DNA of 64,000 bases, from the NCBI RefSeq assembly GCF_007035645.1, contig NZ_AP019632.1:3534001-3598000 (forward strand), read 5' to 3'. The notes below the pieces were generated by a model. It ran no database searches. It was given only the letters and a program-made list of their open reading frames with translations, and was not told the DNA's origin. Shown here in pieces: positions 9,608 to 20,116 of this stretch. The first letter of the stretch is position 1; each line of letters opens with the position of its first letter. The position numbers were made by a program, and so were the translations under genes. This DNA comes from Enterobacter asburiae. GTDB lineage: Bacteria > Pseudomonadota > Gammaproteobacteria > Enterobacterales > Enterobacteriaceae.

Positions 9608-10471
9608 ATGAAAAAAACATTACTCGCAGCCGGCGCCGTGCTGGCACTTTCTTCCTCTTTCACTGTTAACGCAGCGGAAAACGATAAACCACAATACCTC
9701 TCCGACTGGTGGCACCAGAGCGTTAACGTGGTCGGCAGCTACCACACGCGCTTTTCTCCAAAGCTGAACAACGACGTCTACCTGGAATACGAAGCGTTTG
9801 CTAAAAAAGACTGGTTTGATTTCTACGGCTACATCGATATTCCTAAGACTTTTGACTGGGGCAACGGCAACGATAAAGGTATCTGGTCAGACGGTTCCCC
9901 GATGTTCATGGAAATCGAACCGCGTTTCTCTATCGATAAGCTGACGGGCACTGACCTGAGTTTTGGTCCGTTCAAGGAATGGTACTTCGCCAACAACTAT
10001 ATCTACGATATGGGCGATAACAAAGGCAGCCGTCAGAGCACCTGGTACATGGGTCTGGGTACAGACATCGATACCGGTCTGCCTATGGGACTGTCTCTGA
10101 ACGTGTACGCGAAATACCAGTGGCAGAACTATGGCGCTTCCAACGAAAACGAGTGGGATGGCTACCGTTTCAAAGTGAAATACTTTGTGCCAATCACTCA
10201 GGTTTGGGGTGGGCAGCTGACCTACATCGGCTTCACCAACTTCGACTGGGGCTCAGATCTGGGTGATGACAAGAACCGTACCAGCAACTCAATCGCGTCC
10301 AGCCACGTTCTGGCTCTGAACTACGATCACTGGCACTACTCCGTAGTCGCGCGTTATTTCCATAATGGCGGCCAGTGGAAAGGTGGAGATACCGTGAACT
10401 GGGGTGATGGTGACTTCACGTCAAAATCAACCGGTTGGGGTGGCTACCTGGTTGTAGGTTATAACTTCTAA
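9608..10471 (+). CDS. tsx: Nucleoside-specific outer membrane channel Tsx
   Basis: Tsx is a 12-stranded outer-membrane barrel that lets nucleosides and deoxynucleosides cross; in E. coli it is also the receptor for phage T6 and colicin K. I chose ATG 9608 ([11 protein letters not shown]), as in E. coli; an ATG two codons earlier is possible. The signal peptide ends at VNA with mature [13 protein letters not shown]. The protein ends in YNF, the C-terminal aromatic signal for BAM insertion. It is a few residues shorter than E. coli Tsx because of a shorter surface loop near residue 225, a region expected to vary under phage pressure. Confidence 0.96.
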   Translation: MKKTLLAAGAVLALSSSFTVNAAENDKPQYLSDWWHQSVNVVGSYHTRFSPKLNNDVYLEYEAFAKKDWFDFYGYIDIPKTFDWGNGNDKGIWSDGSPMFMEIEPRFSIDKLTGTDLSFGPFKEWYFANNYIYDMGDNKGSRQSTWYMGLGTDIDTGLPMGLSLNVYAKYQWQNYGASNENEWDGYRFKVKYFVPITQVWGGQLTYIGFTNFDWGSDLGDDKNRTSNSIASSHVLALNYDHWHYSVVARYFHNGGQWKGGDTVNWGDGDFTSKSTGWGGYLVVGYNF

Positions 10472-10492
10472 CCTGTTCGGGACTGTGCGGGC

Positions 10493-10530
10493 TGATGCCC
10501 TCACCCTGACCCTCTCCCACAGGGAGAGGG
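10493..10530. repeat. Dispersed palindromic repeat, copy 1 (followed by a covarying hairpin)
   Basis: TGATGCCCTCACCCTGACCC followed by TCTCCCACAGGGAGAGGG. The inner palindrome CCCTCTCCC/GGGAGAGGG forms a stem-loop. It is the same family as the copies near 24748, 34527, 34611, 58945, 59002, 62596, 62963 and 63030. Ten bases later comes the hairpin at 10542-10567, an arrangement repeated at 34527-34602. Confidence 0.85.
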
Positions 10531-10539
10531 AACAAATAC

Positions 10540-10571
10540 AAAAAACGGCAACATTCGTTGCCGTTTTACTT
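10540..10571 (+). terminator. Intrinsic terminator downstream of tsx
   Basis: AAAACGGCAAC (10542-10552), loop ATTC, GTTGCCGTTTT (10557-10567), with a T-rich continuation ACTTTTACC. The symmetric A and T flanks make it bidirectional. It lies 70 bp after the tsx stop. A near copy with compensatory changes occurs at 34577-34602. Confidence 0.85.
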
Positions 10572-10588
10572 TTACCTCGCCGCCGGGC

Positions 10589-10618
10589 AAAAAAAGCCAG
10601 CTCAAGAGCTGGCTTTTT
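10589..10618 (-). terminator. Bidirectional terminator at the end of the WYL regulator gene
   Basis: AAAAAGCCAGCTC (10591-10603), loop AA, GAGCTGGCTTTTT (10606-10618), a 13-bp perfect stem with U-runs on both sides. It includes the TAA stop of the regulator gene (10617-10619) and separates it from tsx. Confidence 0.9.
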
Positions 10619-11297
10619 ACTGCTTAACCTTCCGCAAAAAATCCGCCAGCGATCTGTCCGCACTCTCGCTAAACCGCCTCTCCGTCTGCACAATATTGAG
10701 ACAGCGGTCGAGCCGGAAACAGCGATAGTCGTCGCGCCGTTCGCACCACGCCGCCAGCAGCCAGCGCTCCCCCCAGAAGAACAAGCCCAGCGGCTGAACC
10801 TCGCGCTTTGAGAGCTGTCCGGCTTCATCACGGTAATGCAGCGCCAGCACGCGCTGGGCGGAAATCGCCTGATGGATCATGTCAAAATCGCTGCGGGAGT
10901 GGCTTTGCATGCAAAAATCCGGGGCGTAGATCCGCGTCTGCTCCGCCTTTCGACGACTCTCCTCGGGCAGGATAGCCAGCACCTTCTCCTGAGCCGACTC
11001 CAGCTCGCGCGAAAGCGATTCCCCTCCCCAGGTTTTGAGCAGGCGAATCGCGACGATCAGCGCCTCTGACTCCTTATTTGTCAGCATCAGCGGCGGCAGG
11101 TCAAAACCCGACATCAGCCGATATCCGCTCCCCGCCTCACCTTCCACCGGCACGCCGGAAAGCGACAGATCGCGGATATCGCGGTAGACCGTGCGCTCGG
11201 ACACGCCAAGCCGGTCCGCCAGATGCGCTGCCGTTGTCAGACGCCTGCCCCGCAGGATCTGCACAATCTGAAACAAACGGTCAGCGCGTCGGGTCAT
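10617..11297 (-). CDS. YafY-type transcriptional regulator (HTH_11 plus WYL domain)
   Basis: A 226-residue DNA-binding protein. The N-terminal winged helix-turn-helix (about residues 5-60, LGVSERTVYRDIRDLSLSGV) is followed by a WYL domain (about 135-220). WYL domains in related regulators sense a ligand, sometimes a nucleic acid. Here the start of the WYL module reads LALHYRDEAG and later FWGERWLLAAWCE and RCFRLDR. The gene lies 14 bp downstream of the VOC-fold gene and is probably co-transcribed with it. A palindrome upstream of that gene (11725-11764) is the obvious operator candidate. In E. coli this position, between tsx and secF, holds yajD. Confidence 0.85.
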   Translation of the reverse strand: MTRRADRLFQIVQILRGRRLTTAAHLADRLGVSERTVYRDIRDLSLSGVPVEGEAGSGYRLMSGFDLPPLMLTNKESEALIVAIRLLKTWGGESLSRELESAQEKVLAILPEESRRKAEQTRIYAPDFCMQSHSRSDFDMIHQAISAQRVLALHYRDEAGQLSKREVQPLGLFFWGERWLLAAWCERRDDYRCFRLDRCLNIVQTERRFSESADRSLADFLRKVKQ

Positions 11298-11311
11298 ATC
11301 TTATTCCGCTC

Positions 11312-11677
11312 TCAGGCAGGTTGATGGAGGCCGACGCGGTTACCCTCGCTGTCGGTAAACAATGCGATAGTGCCAATGCCATGCGGCAGTTCCAGCGGGC
11401 CAAACACGCACTCGCCGCCCGCAGAGGCGATGCGATCGAGCGTGGCCGCCAGATTGTCAGTATGCAGGTAGATAATAGTGCCCTGCAAAGACGGTGTAAC
11501 GCCGTCAAATTTTGCCAGCGCCCCGCCGGTATACGGATCCTCATGCGGGAAAACGGCCAGCTCCGCACAGTCCATTTTCTCGCGACGCAGCGCGAGCTGC
11601 ATCACCGGCTCATAAAATTTGATGGCGCGATCCATATCCGCGACCGGAATTTCAAACCAGTTAATGACGCTTTTCAT
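11312..11677 (-). CDS. VOC-superfamily (glyoxalase/bleomycin resistance fold) protein
   Basis: A 121-residue single-module VOC protein with the beta-alpha-beta-beta-beta pattern twice: NWFEIPVADMDRAIKFYEPV at the start and DSEGNRVGLH at the end. Metal-ligand candidates are in HTD (middle) and GLHQPA (end). The substrate cannot be read from the sequence; relatives include glyoxalases, antibiotic-binding proteins and PhnB-like proteins. The gene starts at ATG 11675-11677 with GCAGGAG upstream and is the first gene of a two-gene operon with the WYL regulator, which suggests that the pair answers one small-molecule stress. Confidence 0.8.
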   Translation of the reverse strand: MKSVINWFEIPVADMDRAIKFYEPVMQLALRREKMDCAELAVFPHEDPYTGGALAKFDGVTPSLQGTIIYLHTDNLAATLDRIASAGGECVFGPLELPHGIGTIALFTDSEGNRVGLHQPA

Positions 11678-11724
11678 ATATTCTCCTGCCTGTTGTTTGG
11701 GTTCAGAAGAAGTCTACGACAGGG

Positions 11725-11764
11725 CTCCTGACAGCATACTGTCAGGAGTGTTTGTCAGGAGCAG
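11725..11764 (-). promoter_or_regulatory. Candidate operator: CTCCTGACAG palindrome plus a third half site
   Basis: CTCCTGACAG (11725-11734), spacer CATA, CTGTCAGGAG (11739-11748) form a perfect 10-bp-arm palindrome. A third copy, TGTCAGGAG, lies at 11754-11762. The array sits 48-87 bp upstream of the VOC gene and just beyond the secF terminator, where the operon promoter must be. Direct plus inverted half sites fit a dimeric regulator, most simply the WYL protein acting on its own operon (inference). Confidence 0.55.
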
Positions 11765-11766
11765 AT

Positions 11767-11798
11767 AAAAAAAATCCCGGTCAACAGACCGGGATTTC
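11767..11798 (-). terminator. Intrinsic terminator of the queA-tgt-yajC-secDF operon
   Basis: On the minus strand AAATCCCGGTC, loop TGTT, GACCGGGATTT is followed by a run of eight T residues. It lies about 25 bp after the secF stop codon. Confidence 0.92.
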
Positions 11799-11819
11799 GA
11801 TAACGCGCTAAACCTCGCC

Positions 11820-12791
11820 TTACGGCAGAATGGACGGCTGATCCGCCCCTTCTTTCTCGACTTTCTGCTGGAGCAGGTGCTCGCGCTTCATGCCGAGTTT
11901 CAGTGCCAGAGCGGATGCGACGTAGATAGACGACGCCGTACCGATGGTGACACCGATCAGCATGGTCAGTGAGAAGCCTTCCAGTACCGGACCACCGAAG
12001 AGGAACAGCATCAGGATCACCATCAAAGTGGTACCGGATGTGATCAAGGTACGGTGCAGCGTCTGGGTCAACGACACGTTAAAGATTTCGTACGGCGTAC
12101 CGCGACGGATCTTACGGAAGTTTTCACGGATACGGTCAGATACCACGATACTGTCGTTCAGTGAGTAACCGATAACGGACATCAGGGATGCCACAATCGT
12201 CAGGTCAATCTCAATGTGGAACAACGACAGTATGCCCATGGTGATCACCACGTCGTGCGCCAGAGCGATAACCACACCGGCCGCCAGTCGCCACTCAAAG
12301 CGGAAACCGACGTACACCAGGATGGAGATCAGCGCTACCAGCAGCGCCATCGCACCGGTCTGCGCCAGGTCAGCACCCACGCTTGGGCCGACGAACTCAA
12401 TACGCTTGACCGCCGCGTTCTGGCTGGTTGTTTCGTTAATCACGCTAACAACCTTACTGCCCAGCTCCTGGCTGCCGTTGGCATCGTGCACCGGCGGCAT
12501 ACGCACCATGATGTCGCGGCTGCTGCCGAAGTTCTGCAGCAGCGGCTCTTCAAAGCCCGCTTTCTGCAGCGATTCGCGCATCTGGTCCATATCGACCGGT
12601 TTTTCCAGGGAGATCTCGATGACCGTACCACCGGTGAAATCCAGACCCCAGTTAAAGCCTTTCACGCTCATAATGCCGATGGACAGAATCAGCAGGAAAC
12701 CTGAAATGCCGAAGGCCCAGTAGTCCCAGCGCATAAAGTCCCAGACTTTACGGCCGTGGTTCAATTGTTCAACAGTATATTCCTGTGCCAC
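11820..12791 (-). CDS. secF: Protein translocase subunit SecF
   Basis: SecF pairs with SecD in the inner membrane and uses the proton gradient to pull preproteins out of SecYEG. The 323-residue protein has six membrane segments: one near residues 29-48, a periplasmic domain to about 135, then five segments with the RND-type motif [19 protein letters not shown] and [15 protein letters not shown]. It starts 10 bp after the secD stop, with GGAG in between, and ends the operon before a strong terminator. Confidence 0.97.
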   Translation of the reverse strand: MAQEYTVEQLNHGRKVWDFMRWDYWAFGISGFLLILSIGIMSVKGFNWGLDFTGGTVIEISLEKPVDMDQMRESLQKAGFEEPLLQNFGSSRDIMVRMPPVHDANGSQELGSKVVSVINETTSQNAAVKRIEFVGPSVGADLAQTGAMALLVALISILVYVGFRFEWRLAAGVVIALAHDVVITMGILSLFHIEIDLTIVASLMSVIGYSLNDSIVVSDRIRENFRKIRRGTPYEIFNVSLTQTLHRTLITSGTTLMVILMLFLFGGPVLEGFSLTMLIGVTIGTASSIYVASALALKLGMKREHLLQQKVEKEGADQPSILP

Positions 12792-12801
12792 AACGCACTC
12801 C

Positions 12802-14649
12802 TCAGATAGACAGCTTTTTGACGCGCTTGCCGCCGTACAGCAGGTTCACGATGGCACGGGTGCCGACAATAGCGGTAAACATTGACGTTGCGACACCGAT
12901 ACCGGTTGTAATCGCAAAGCCTTTGATCGCGCCAGTACCCACTGCATACAGGATAAGAACCTTAATCAGTGTTGTTACGTTCGCATCGAAGATGGAGCTG
13001 AACGCGCCTTTATAGCCTTCGTCAATCGCCTGCTGAACAGAGCGACCGTTGCTCAACTCTTCTTTGATACGTTCGTTAATCAGTACGTTGGCGTCGACCG
13101 CCACCGCAAGGGTAAGAACGATACCTGCAATGCCCGGCATGGTCAGCGTCGCCCCCGGCAGCAGGGACATAATGCCGATGATCAGCACCAGGTTGGCGAT
13201 CAGCGCGGAGGTCGCAATCAGACCAAACTTCTTGTAGAAGAAGATCATGAAGAGGATAGAGACCACCAGACCGGCCAGACACGCTTCCAGACCCTGCTGG
13301 ATGTTTTGCATACCCAGAGTTGGACCAATGGTACGTTCTTCAACAATCTGAATTGGCGCAATCAGCGCACCGGCACGCAGCAGCAGAGAAAGCTGACGCG
13401 CTTCGTTCGGGTTGTTGATACCGGTAATACGGAAGCTGTTACCCAGACGAGACTGGATGTTGGCGATGTTAATCACCTCTTCCTCTTTCACCAGCACCGC
13501 ACGACCGTTTGCATCTTTCTTGCCGCTGTCTTTGTACTCCACGAACAGGGTCGCCATCGGTTTGCCGATGTTGTCCTTGGTGAAGTTAGACATGATGTTA
13601 CCACCCGCGCTATCCAGCGAGATGTTAACCTGCGGCTGGTTGTATTCGTCCTGGCTCGACGTGGAGTCGGTGATGTGGTCACCGGTCAGAATCACGCGTT
13701 TGTACAGCACAACTGGCTGACCTTCGCGGGTCTGTTTCACTTCGGAGTCACCCGGAATACGCCCTGCGGCGGCAGCGGACTGATCGACGTTGGAGTTCAC
13801 CAGACGGAATTCCAGGGTTGCGGTCGCACCCAGAATCTCTTTCGCACGCGCGGTATCCTGGATACCCGGCAGTTCAACCACGATACGGTCAGCACCCTGA
13901 CGCTGTACCAGCGGCTCAGCCACGCCCAGCTGGTTTACACGGTTACGCAGAATATTGATGTTCTGCTGAACGGCATATTCACGCGCTTCTTTCAGACGCG
14001 CATCGGTCATCACCGCGCGCAGCTGGTTGCTGCCCTGAGAGGTGATTACCAGGTCACGGTGACGTTGGGTCAGGTAATCTACAGCCTGATCGCGCGCCGC
14101 GCTGTCGCGGAACGTGATGCTCATGCCGTAGTTATCTTCTTTACGCACGGTGGTGTAAGCGATGCCTTTATCACGCAGATCGCTGCGCAGGCTGTCGATA
14201 TTCTGTTCCTGCAGCTTGCCGAGCGCGGTATCCATATCCACTTCCATCAGGAAGTGAACGCCGCCACGCAGGTCAAGACCGAGTTTCATTGGCTCTGCTT
14301 TCATCGCAGCCAGCCAACGCGGGGTTGCAGGGGCAAGGTTAAGCGCCACGACGTATTTGTCACCCAGCACGCCCATCAGCGCTTCGCGAGCGCGGAGCTG
14401 CGTGTCGGTGGTGTCGAAGCGAGCAAGAATTGCACCCTCTTCCAGAGCCACAGACTTAGCGGTAATTTTTTCTTCTTGTAACGTTTTCTGGACCTGGATC
14501 AGCGTTTGCTCACTGGCGGCGACACCGCGCGCGCCAGTGATTTGAACAGCCGGATCCTCACCATACAGGTTGGGAAGCGCGTACAGCAGGCCGACGAGAA
14601 TCACGACGACCAGCATGATGTACTTCCACAAAGGATAACGGTTTAACAC
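12802..14649 (-). CDS. secD: Protein translocase subunit SecD
   Basis: SecD, partner of SecF, is a 615-residue inner-membrane protein of the RND superfamily. It has an N-terminal membrane segment (about residues 8-27), a large periplasmic P1 region (about 30-450) and five C-terminal segments containing [18 protein letters not shown], with the conserved Asp needed for proton movement. The start is GTG (14647-14649), as in E. coli, preceded by AAGGGAA. It lies 27 bp after yajC and 10 bp before secF. Confidence 0.97.
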   Translation of the reverse strand: MLNRYPLWKYIMLVVVILVGLLYALPNLYGEDPAVQITGARGVAASEQTLIQVQKTLQEEKITAKSVALEEGAILARFDTTDTQLRAREALMGVLGDKYVVALNLAPATPRWLAAMKAEPMKLGLDLRGGVHFLMEVDMDTALGKLQEQNIDSLRSDLRDKGIAYTTVRKEDNYGMSITFRDSAARDQAVDYLTQRHRDLVITSQGSNQLRAVMTDARLKEAREYAVQQNINILRNRVNQLGVAEPLVQRQGADRIVVELPGIQDTARAKEILGATATLEFRLVNSNVDQSAAAAGRIPGDSEVKQTREGQPVVLYKRVILTGDHITDSTSSQDEYNQPQVNISLDSAGGNIMSNFTKDNIGKPMATLFVEYKDSGKKDANGRAVLVKEEEVINIANIQSRLGNSFRITGINNPNEARQLSLLLRAGALIAPIQIVEERTIGPTLGMQNIQQGLEACLAGLVVSILFMIFFYKKFGLIATSALIANLVLIIGIMSLLPGATLTMPGIAGIVLTLAVAVDANVLINERIKEELSNGRSVQQAIDEGYKGAFSSIFDANVTTLIKVLILYAVGTGAIKGFAITTGIGVATSMFTAIVGTRAIVNLLYGGKRVKKLSI

Positions 14650-14676
14650 GGCAGTTCCCTTTGGGAAAAGTTGGGA

Positions 14677-15009
14677 TTACAGCGCCTTCATGGTGCCTTT
14701 CGGCAGAACGGCAGCTACGAAGTCACGTTTGATGACCACTTCAGTGGTGTCGTTCAGGGCGATAGCAATGTAGCCGTTTTCAGCCACTTTGGTTACGCGA
14801 CCCACCAGACCACCGTTAGTCAGTACTTCATCGCCTTTGGCAATGGAGTTCATCAGGTTTTTGTGCTCTTTGGTGCGCTTCTGCTGTGGACGCAGGATCA
14901 TGAAGTAGAAGATCAGACCGAACACAACCAGCATCAGAATCAGAGACATCGGGCTGCCCTGCGCTGGAGCACCTGTTGCCGCTACCGCATCAGAAATAAA
15001 AAAGCTCAT
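14677..15009 (-). CDS. yajC: Sec translocon accessory protein YajC
   Basis: YajC is a small single-span inner-membrane protein that co-purifies with SecDF-YidC. The 110-residue protein has one membrane helix near residues 19-40 (SLILMLVVFGLIFYFMIL), followed by RPQQKRTKEH and a cytoplasmic SH3-like domain (LTNGGLVGRVTKV). It lies between tgt and secD in the usual operon order. Confidence 0.96.
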   Translation of the reverse strand: MSFFISDAVAATGAPAQGSPMSLILMLVVFGLIFYFMILRPQQKRTKEHKNLMNSIAKGDEVLTNGGLVGRVTKVAENGYIAIALNDTTEVVIKRDFVAAVLPKGTMKAL

Positions 15010-15031
15010 TCAAATTCCCTCATTATTAAAA

Positions 15032-17283
<2,252 letters not shown>

Positions 17284-17375
17284 GACGTATACTCGTGACT
17301 TAAAAACAGGCGGCATAGTCTAGTGCTCACACCCTTTTGCTGCAACAACTAGCCGCCCCCGGACAAATAAAACGC

Positions 17376-17957
17376 ATGAATTTTCTCGCTCACCTGCATC
17401 TCGCTCACCTCGCTGACAGCTCCCTGTCCGGCAATTTGCTGGCCGATTTCGTACGCGGCAACCCCGCTGAGGACTATTCCCCTGAGGTTGTCGACGGGAT
17501 TTTTATGCACCGCCGCATCGACGTGCTGACGGATAAGCTGCCGGAAGTGACGGAAGCCAAAGCGTGGTTTCGCCCTGAAACGCGCCGCGTTGCGCCGATC
17601 ACGCTCGACGTGATGTGGGATCACTTTCTGTCGCGCCACTGGGAACAGCTGTCGCCGGAGATGCCCTTGCCGGCGTTTGTGCGCTATGCCCACCAGCAGG
17701 TGTCGATCATTCTGCCCGACTCGCCGCCGCGCTTTGTGAATCTGAATAACTATTTATGGTCGGAACGCTGGCTGGAGCGCTATCGCGAGATGGATTTCAT
17801 CCAGAACGTGCTGAACGGGATGGCGAGCCGCCGACCGCGACTGGATGCGCTGCGGGATTCCTGGTATGACCTGGATGAACATTACGATGCCCTGGAAGCG
17901 CGTTTCTGGCAGTTTTACCCGCGGATGATGGTGCAGGCGAAAAACAAACAGCTCTGA
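17376..17957 (+). CDS. acpH: Acyl carrier protein phosphodiesterase AcpH
   Basis: AcpH removes the 4'-phosphopantetheine arm from holo-ACP, recycling apo-ACP. I chose ATG 17376 ([20 protein letters not shown]), which gives the 193-residue E. coli length; the ORF extends back to 17337. The HD-like metal motifs are visible: [23 protein letters not shown] and [12 protein letters not shown]. It diverges from queA, with the promoters in the 92-bp gap. Confidence 0.95.
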   Translation: MNFLAHLHLAHLADSSLSGNLLADFVRGNPAEDYSPEVVDGIFMHRRIDVLTDKLPEVTEAKAWFRPETRRVAPITLDVMWDHFLSRHWEQLSPEMPLPAFVRYAHQQVSIILPDSPPRFVNLNNYLWSERWLERYREMDFIQNVLNGMASRRPRLDALRDSWYDLDEHYDALEARFWQFYPRMMVQAKNKQL

Positions 17958-18084
17958 CAGAATTCACATTGATAGGTAAAAGCTGGCGGAACGATTGTCA
18001 CCACCTCTTTGTCTTATCCATGAACACTCTCTATACTGGCTCGCGTTGCGTTCCAAATAACCTTAGTATCTACAGGAGAATCAT

Positions 18085-18687
18085 ATGGTTCTGGTAACTC
18101 GTCCGGCTCCGGATTTTACAGCTGCAGCAGTTCTGGGCAACGGTGAAATCGTTGAAAACTTCAACTTCAAACAGCACACCAACGGTAAAGCGACCGTTCT
18201 GTTCTTCTGGCCAATGGACTTCACTTTCGTTTGCCCGTCTGAGCTGATTGCCTTCGACAAACGTTATGAAGAATTCCAGAAGCGTGGCGTGGAAGTTGTT
18301 GGCGTCTCCTTCGACTCTGAATTTGTACACAACGCATGGCGTAACACCCCTGTCGACAAAGGCGGCATCGGTGCGGTGAAATACGCAATGGTTGCGGACA
18401 TCAAACGCGAAATCCAGCAGGCTTACGGTATCGAACATCCGGACGCTGGCGTTGCGCTGCGTGGCTCCTTCCTGATCGACGCAAACGGCATCGTTCGTCA
18501 CCAGGTTGTGAACGATCTGCCGCTGGGTCGTAACATCGACGAAATGCTGCGCATGGTTGACGCGCTGCAGTTCCACGAAGAGCACGGCGAAGTGTGCCCG
18601 GCTCAGTGGGAAAAAGGTAAAGAAGGCATGAACGCGTCTCCAGACGGCGTGGCTAAATACCTGTCTGAGAACGTATCCAGCCTGTAA
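18085..18687 (+). CDS. Typical 2-Cys peroxiredoxin (AhpC/TSA family)
   Basis: A cytoplasmic peroxiredoxin that reduces hydrogen peroxide and organic peroxides. The 200-residue protein has the peroxidatic cysteine C50 in FTFVCPSEL and the resolving cysteine C171 in GEVCPAQW. GGIG (93-96) stands where overoxidation-sensitive Prx enzymes have GGLG, and the tail motif is YL rather than YF. No partner reductase (ahpF-like) is adjacent, so the electron donor is probably thioredoxin (inference). E. coli K-12 has no gene here; Salmonella and Klebsiella carry a similar one next to acpH. CAGGAG six bases before ATG 18085 is a strong ribosome binding site. Confidence 0.93.
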   Translation: MVLVTRPAPDFTAAAVLGNGEIVENFNFKQHTNGKATVLFFWPMDFTFVCPSELIAFDKRYEEFQKRGVEVVGVSFDSEFVHNAWRNTPVDKGGIGAVKYAMVADIKREIQQAYGIEHPDAGVALRGSFLIDANGIVRHQVVNDLPLGRNIDEMLRMVDALQFHEEHGEVCPAQWEKGKEGMNASPDGVAKYLSENVSSL

Positions 18688-18703
18688 TCGGCACGGTTTA
18701 CGA

Positions 18704-18733
18704 AAAAGGCCCGCTTATGCGGGCCTTTTTTTA
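18704..18733. terminator. Bidirectional terminator between the peroxiredoxin and DUF3999 genes
   Basis: AAAGGCCCGC (18705-18714), loop TTAT, GCGGGCCTTT (18719-18728) followed by TTTT. It serves the peroxiredoxin gene and, on the other strand, the DUF3999 gene, whose TAA (18731-18733) falls in the U-run. Confidence 0.92.
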
Positions 18734-20116
18734 TGCCTTACGCTGCGTCTCTCGCCAGATACGCCAGGCCATGCCCGCCAGCAGAATCACCCCCGCAATC
18801 AGCACGCCCCATACCAGCAGCGTGTTCATCCTGCTCTCCCGCTCGGCCGCAGAGGTAGCGGTCAGACGCTCCTGGCCGCCTAATGCGACATCATCCAGCA
18901 TGTCGGCCTGCGGCAGGTTCGCCATATCATAAGTCTTGCGCAGGTCGGACGGGATCAGCATGCCGGGCTCCACGCTGGCAGGCTTCGCGGCACCGTTGCC
19001 CCAGGCGAGTACGTACGGCGCTTTCCCCTGCGCGTTGAACACCAGGTCATAGCGGTCGCGATGTCCCGTGACGCCCGGCAGGTATTCTGGCAGACGCGCA
19101 TTCAGCGTCGTGATTTTCACGGCCTGCACCAGCCCCCCGTTAAGCGAAACCGGTGGCGACGTTTTTCCCTCAAGACGGTAAAGGACCTCTTTCTTCAGAG
19201 GATGCCATGCGTCTTTTTCCGTACTCCGCCACGCGATCTCCACGGGAAGGACGCCATCGCCATTCAGTGAGAGGCTGACAGCACTCAGCGGCTGCGGGCG
19301 CGCCCAGTGCCACTGTGCTTCGCTTGTCGATAGCAGCTCCCCTTCCCCCTCAAGGTCGATAGCTTCCGGGGCCGCCTGCGCAGGTGCGCTGATTGCGTTT
19401 ACGCCGGTCAAGGTTATCCCCTGGCTCGGCGCATTCAGCACCACCATGAGATAGCGATTCGCATCGGGAGATAAAACCGTATCGGTATCGATCCGATCGA
19501 GCTTAAGACGATCCTGACCGCTGATGACGTCCAGCAATGGCATATCCTCGCGCAGGGTATACCAGCGCTTAAGATCCTCGCTGTAATAAACCGACGCCGT
19601 TCCCTGCCACGGCGTCTGCGGGGTATTCCAGAGCAGCTGCAGCTGGGATATAGCGATCTCGCCCGTCGCCTGTTCCGGCAGGGTCAGCAGATAATGTTGC
19701 CCGGCTGCGGCGGCTTTTTGCCCCTCCAGCACAATCTCAACGCCGCTTCCGGAACGAAGCAGGATCTTATCGCTATCACCGGATCCTTGCGAAGCCGCTA
19801 GCGGCGAGGCGTCCAGCGGGAAGAGGCGCAGCGCGGTGGATTGCGCTGGCGTCTGCGGACGCGTCGCGCTGACCAGGCTGAAGGGAACCGCCTCGCCCGA
19901 CTGGTTAAAGACGCGGACATCATGCAGATCCGGCGACGTGCTTTGCTCATAGACGGCGAGCGGCAGCATCACCCGATACCACTGGGAAGGAACAGACGTA
20001 TCCAGTGAAAGACCAAAGGCATAGTCCCGGGGCGATTCCGTTTGTCCCTCGTCGCAGAACGCCGGGCCGGAAAGCGCCAGCAGCGCGGTACAGGCTACCG
20101 CTTTCATCCATTTCAT
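18731..20116 (-). CDS. DUF3999 family exported membrane-anchored protein
   Basis: A 461-residue protein of unknown function. It has a signal peptide (KAVACTALLALSGPAF, about residues 5-21), a long periplasmic region rich in beta-strand patterns, and one C-terminal membrane helix (LLVWGVLIAGVILLAGMAWRIW cut here to its core, about 430-450) with a short basic cytoplasmic tail. That makes it a type I membrane protein. Its ATG overlaps the stop of the DUF2339 gene by 4 bases (20113-20116), so the two are translationally coupled. DUF3999 and DUF2339 genes are neighbours in many gammaproteobacteria as I recall, which implies one complex. Function is not known to me. Confidence 0.75.
   Translation of the reverse strand: MKWMKAVACTALLALSGPAFCDEGQTESPRDYAFGLSLDTSVPSQWYRVMLPLAVYEQSTSPDLHDVRVFNQSGEAVPFSLVSATRPQTPAQSTALRLFPLDASPLAASQGSGDSDKILLRSGSGVEIVLEGQKAAAAGQHYLLTLPEQATGEIAISQLQLLWNTPQTPWQGTASVYYSEDLKRWYTLREDMPLLDVISGQDRLKLDRIDTDTVLSPDANRYLMVVLNAPSQGITLTGVNAISAPAQAAPEAIDLEGEGELLSTSEAQWHWARPQPLSAVSLSLNGDGVLPVEIAWRSTEKDAWHPLKKEVLYRLEGKTSPPVSLNGGLVQAVKITTLNARLPEYLPGVTGHRDRYDLVFNAQGKAPYVLAWGNGAAKPASVEPGMLIPSDLRKTYDMANLPQADMLDDVALGGQERLTATSAAERESRMNTLLVWGVLIAGVILLAGMAWRIWRETQRKA

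Noticed and set aside
13306..14481. 391-codon open frame on the plus strand inside secD
   Set aside because: It is exactly antisense to the well-conserved secD gene and its translation (rich in His, Gln, Arg) has no family features; long antisense frames are common in GC-rich coding DNA.
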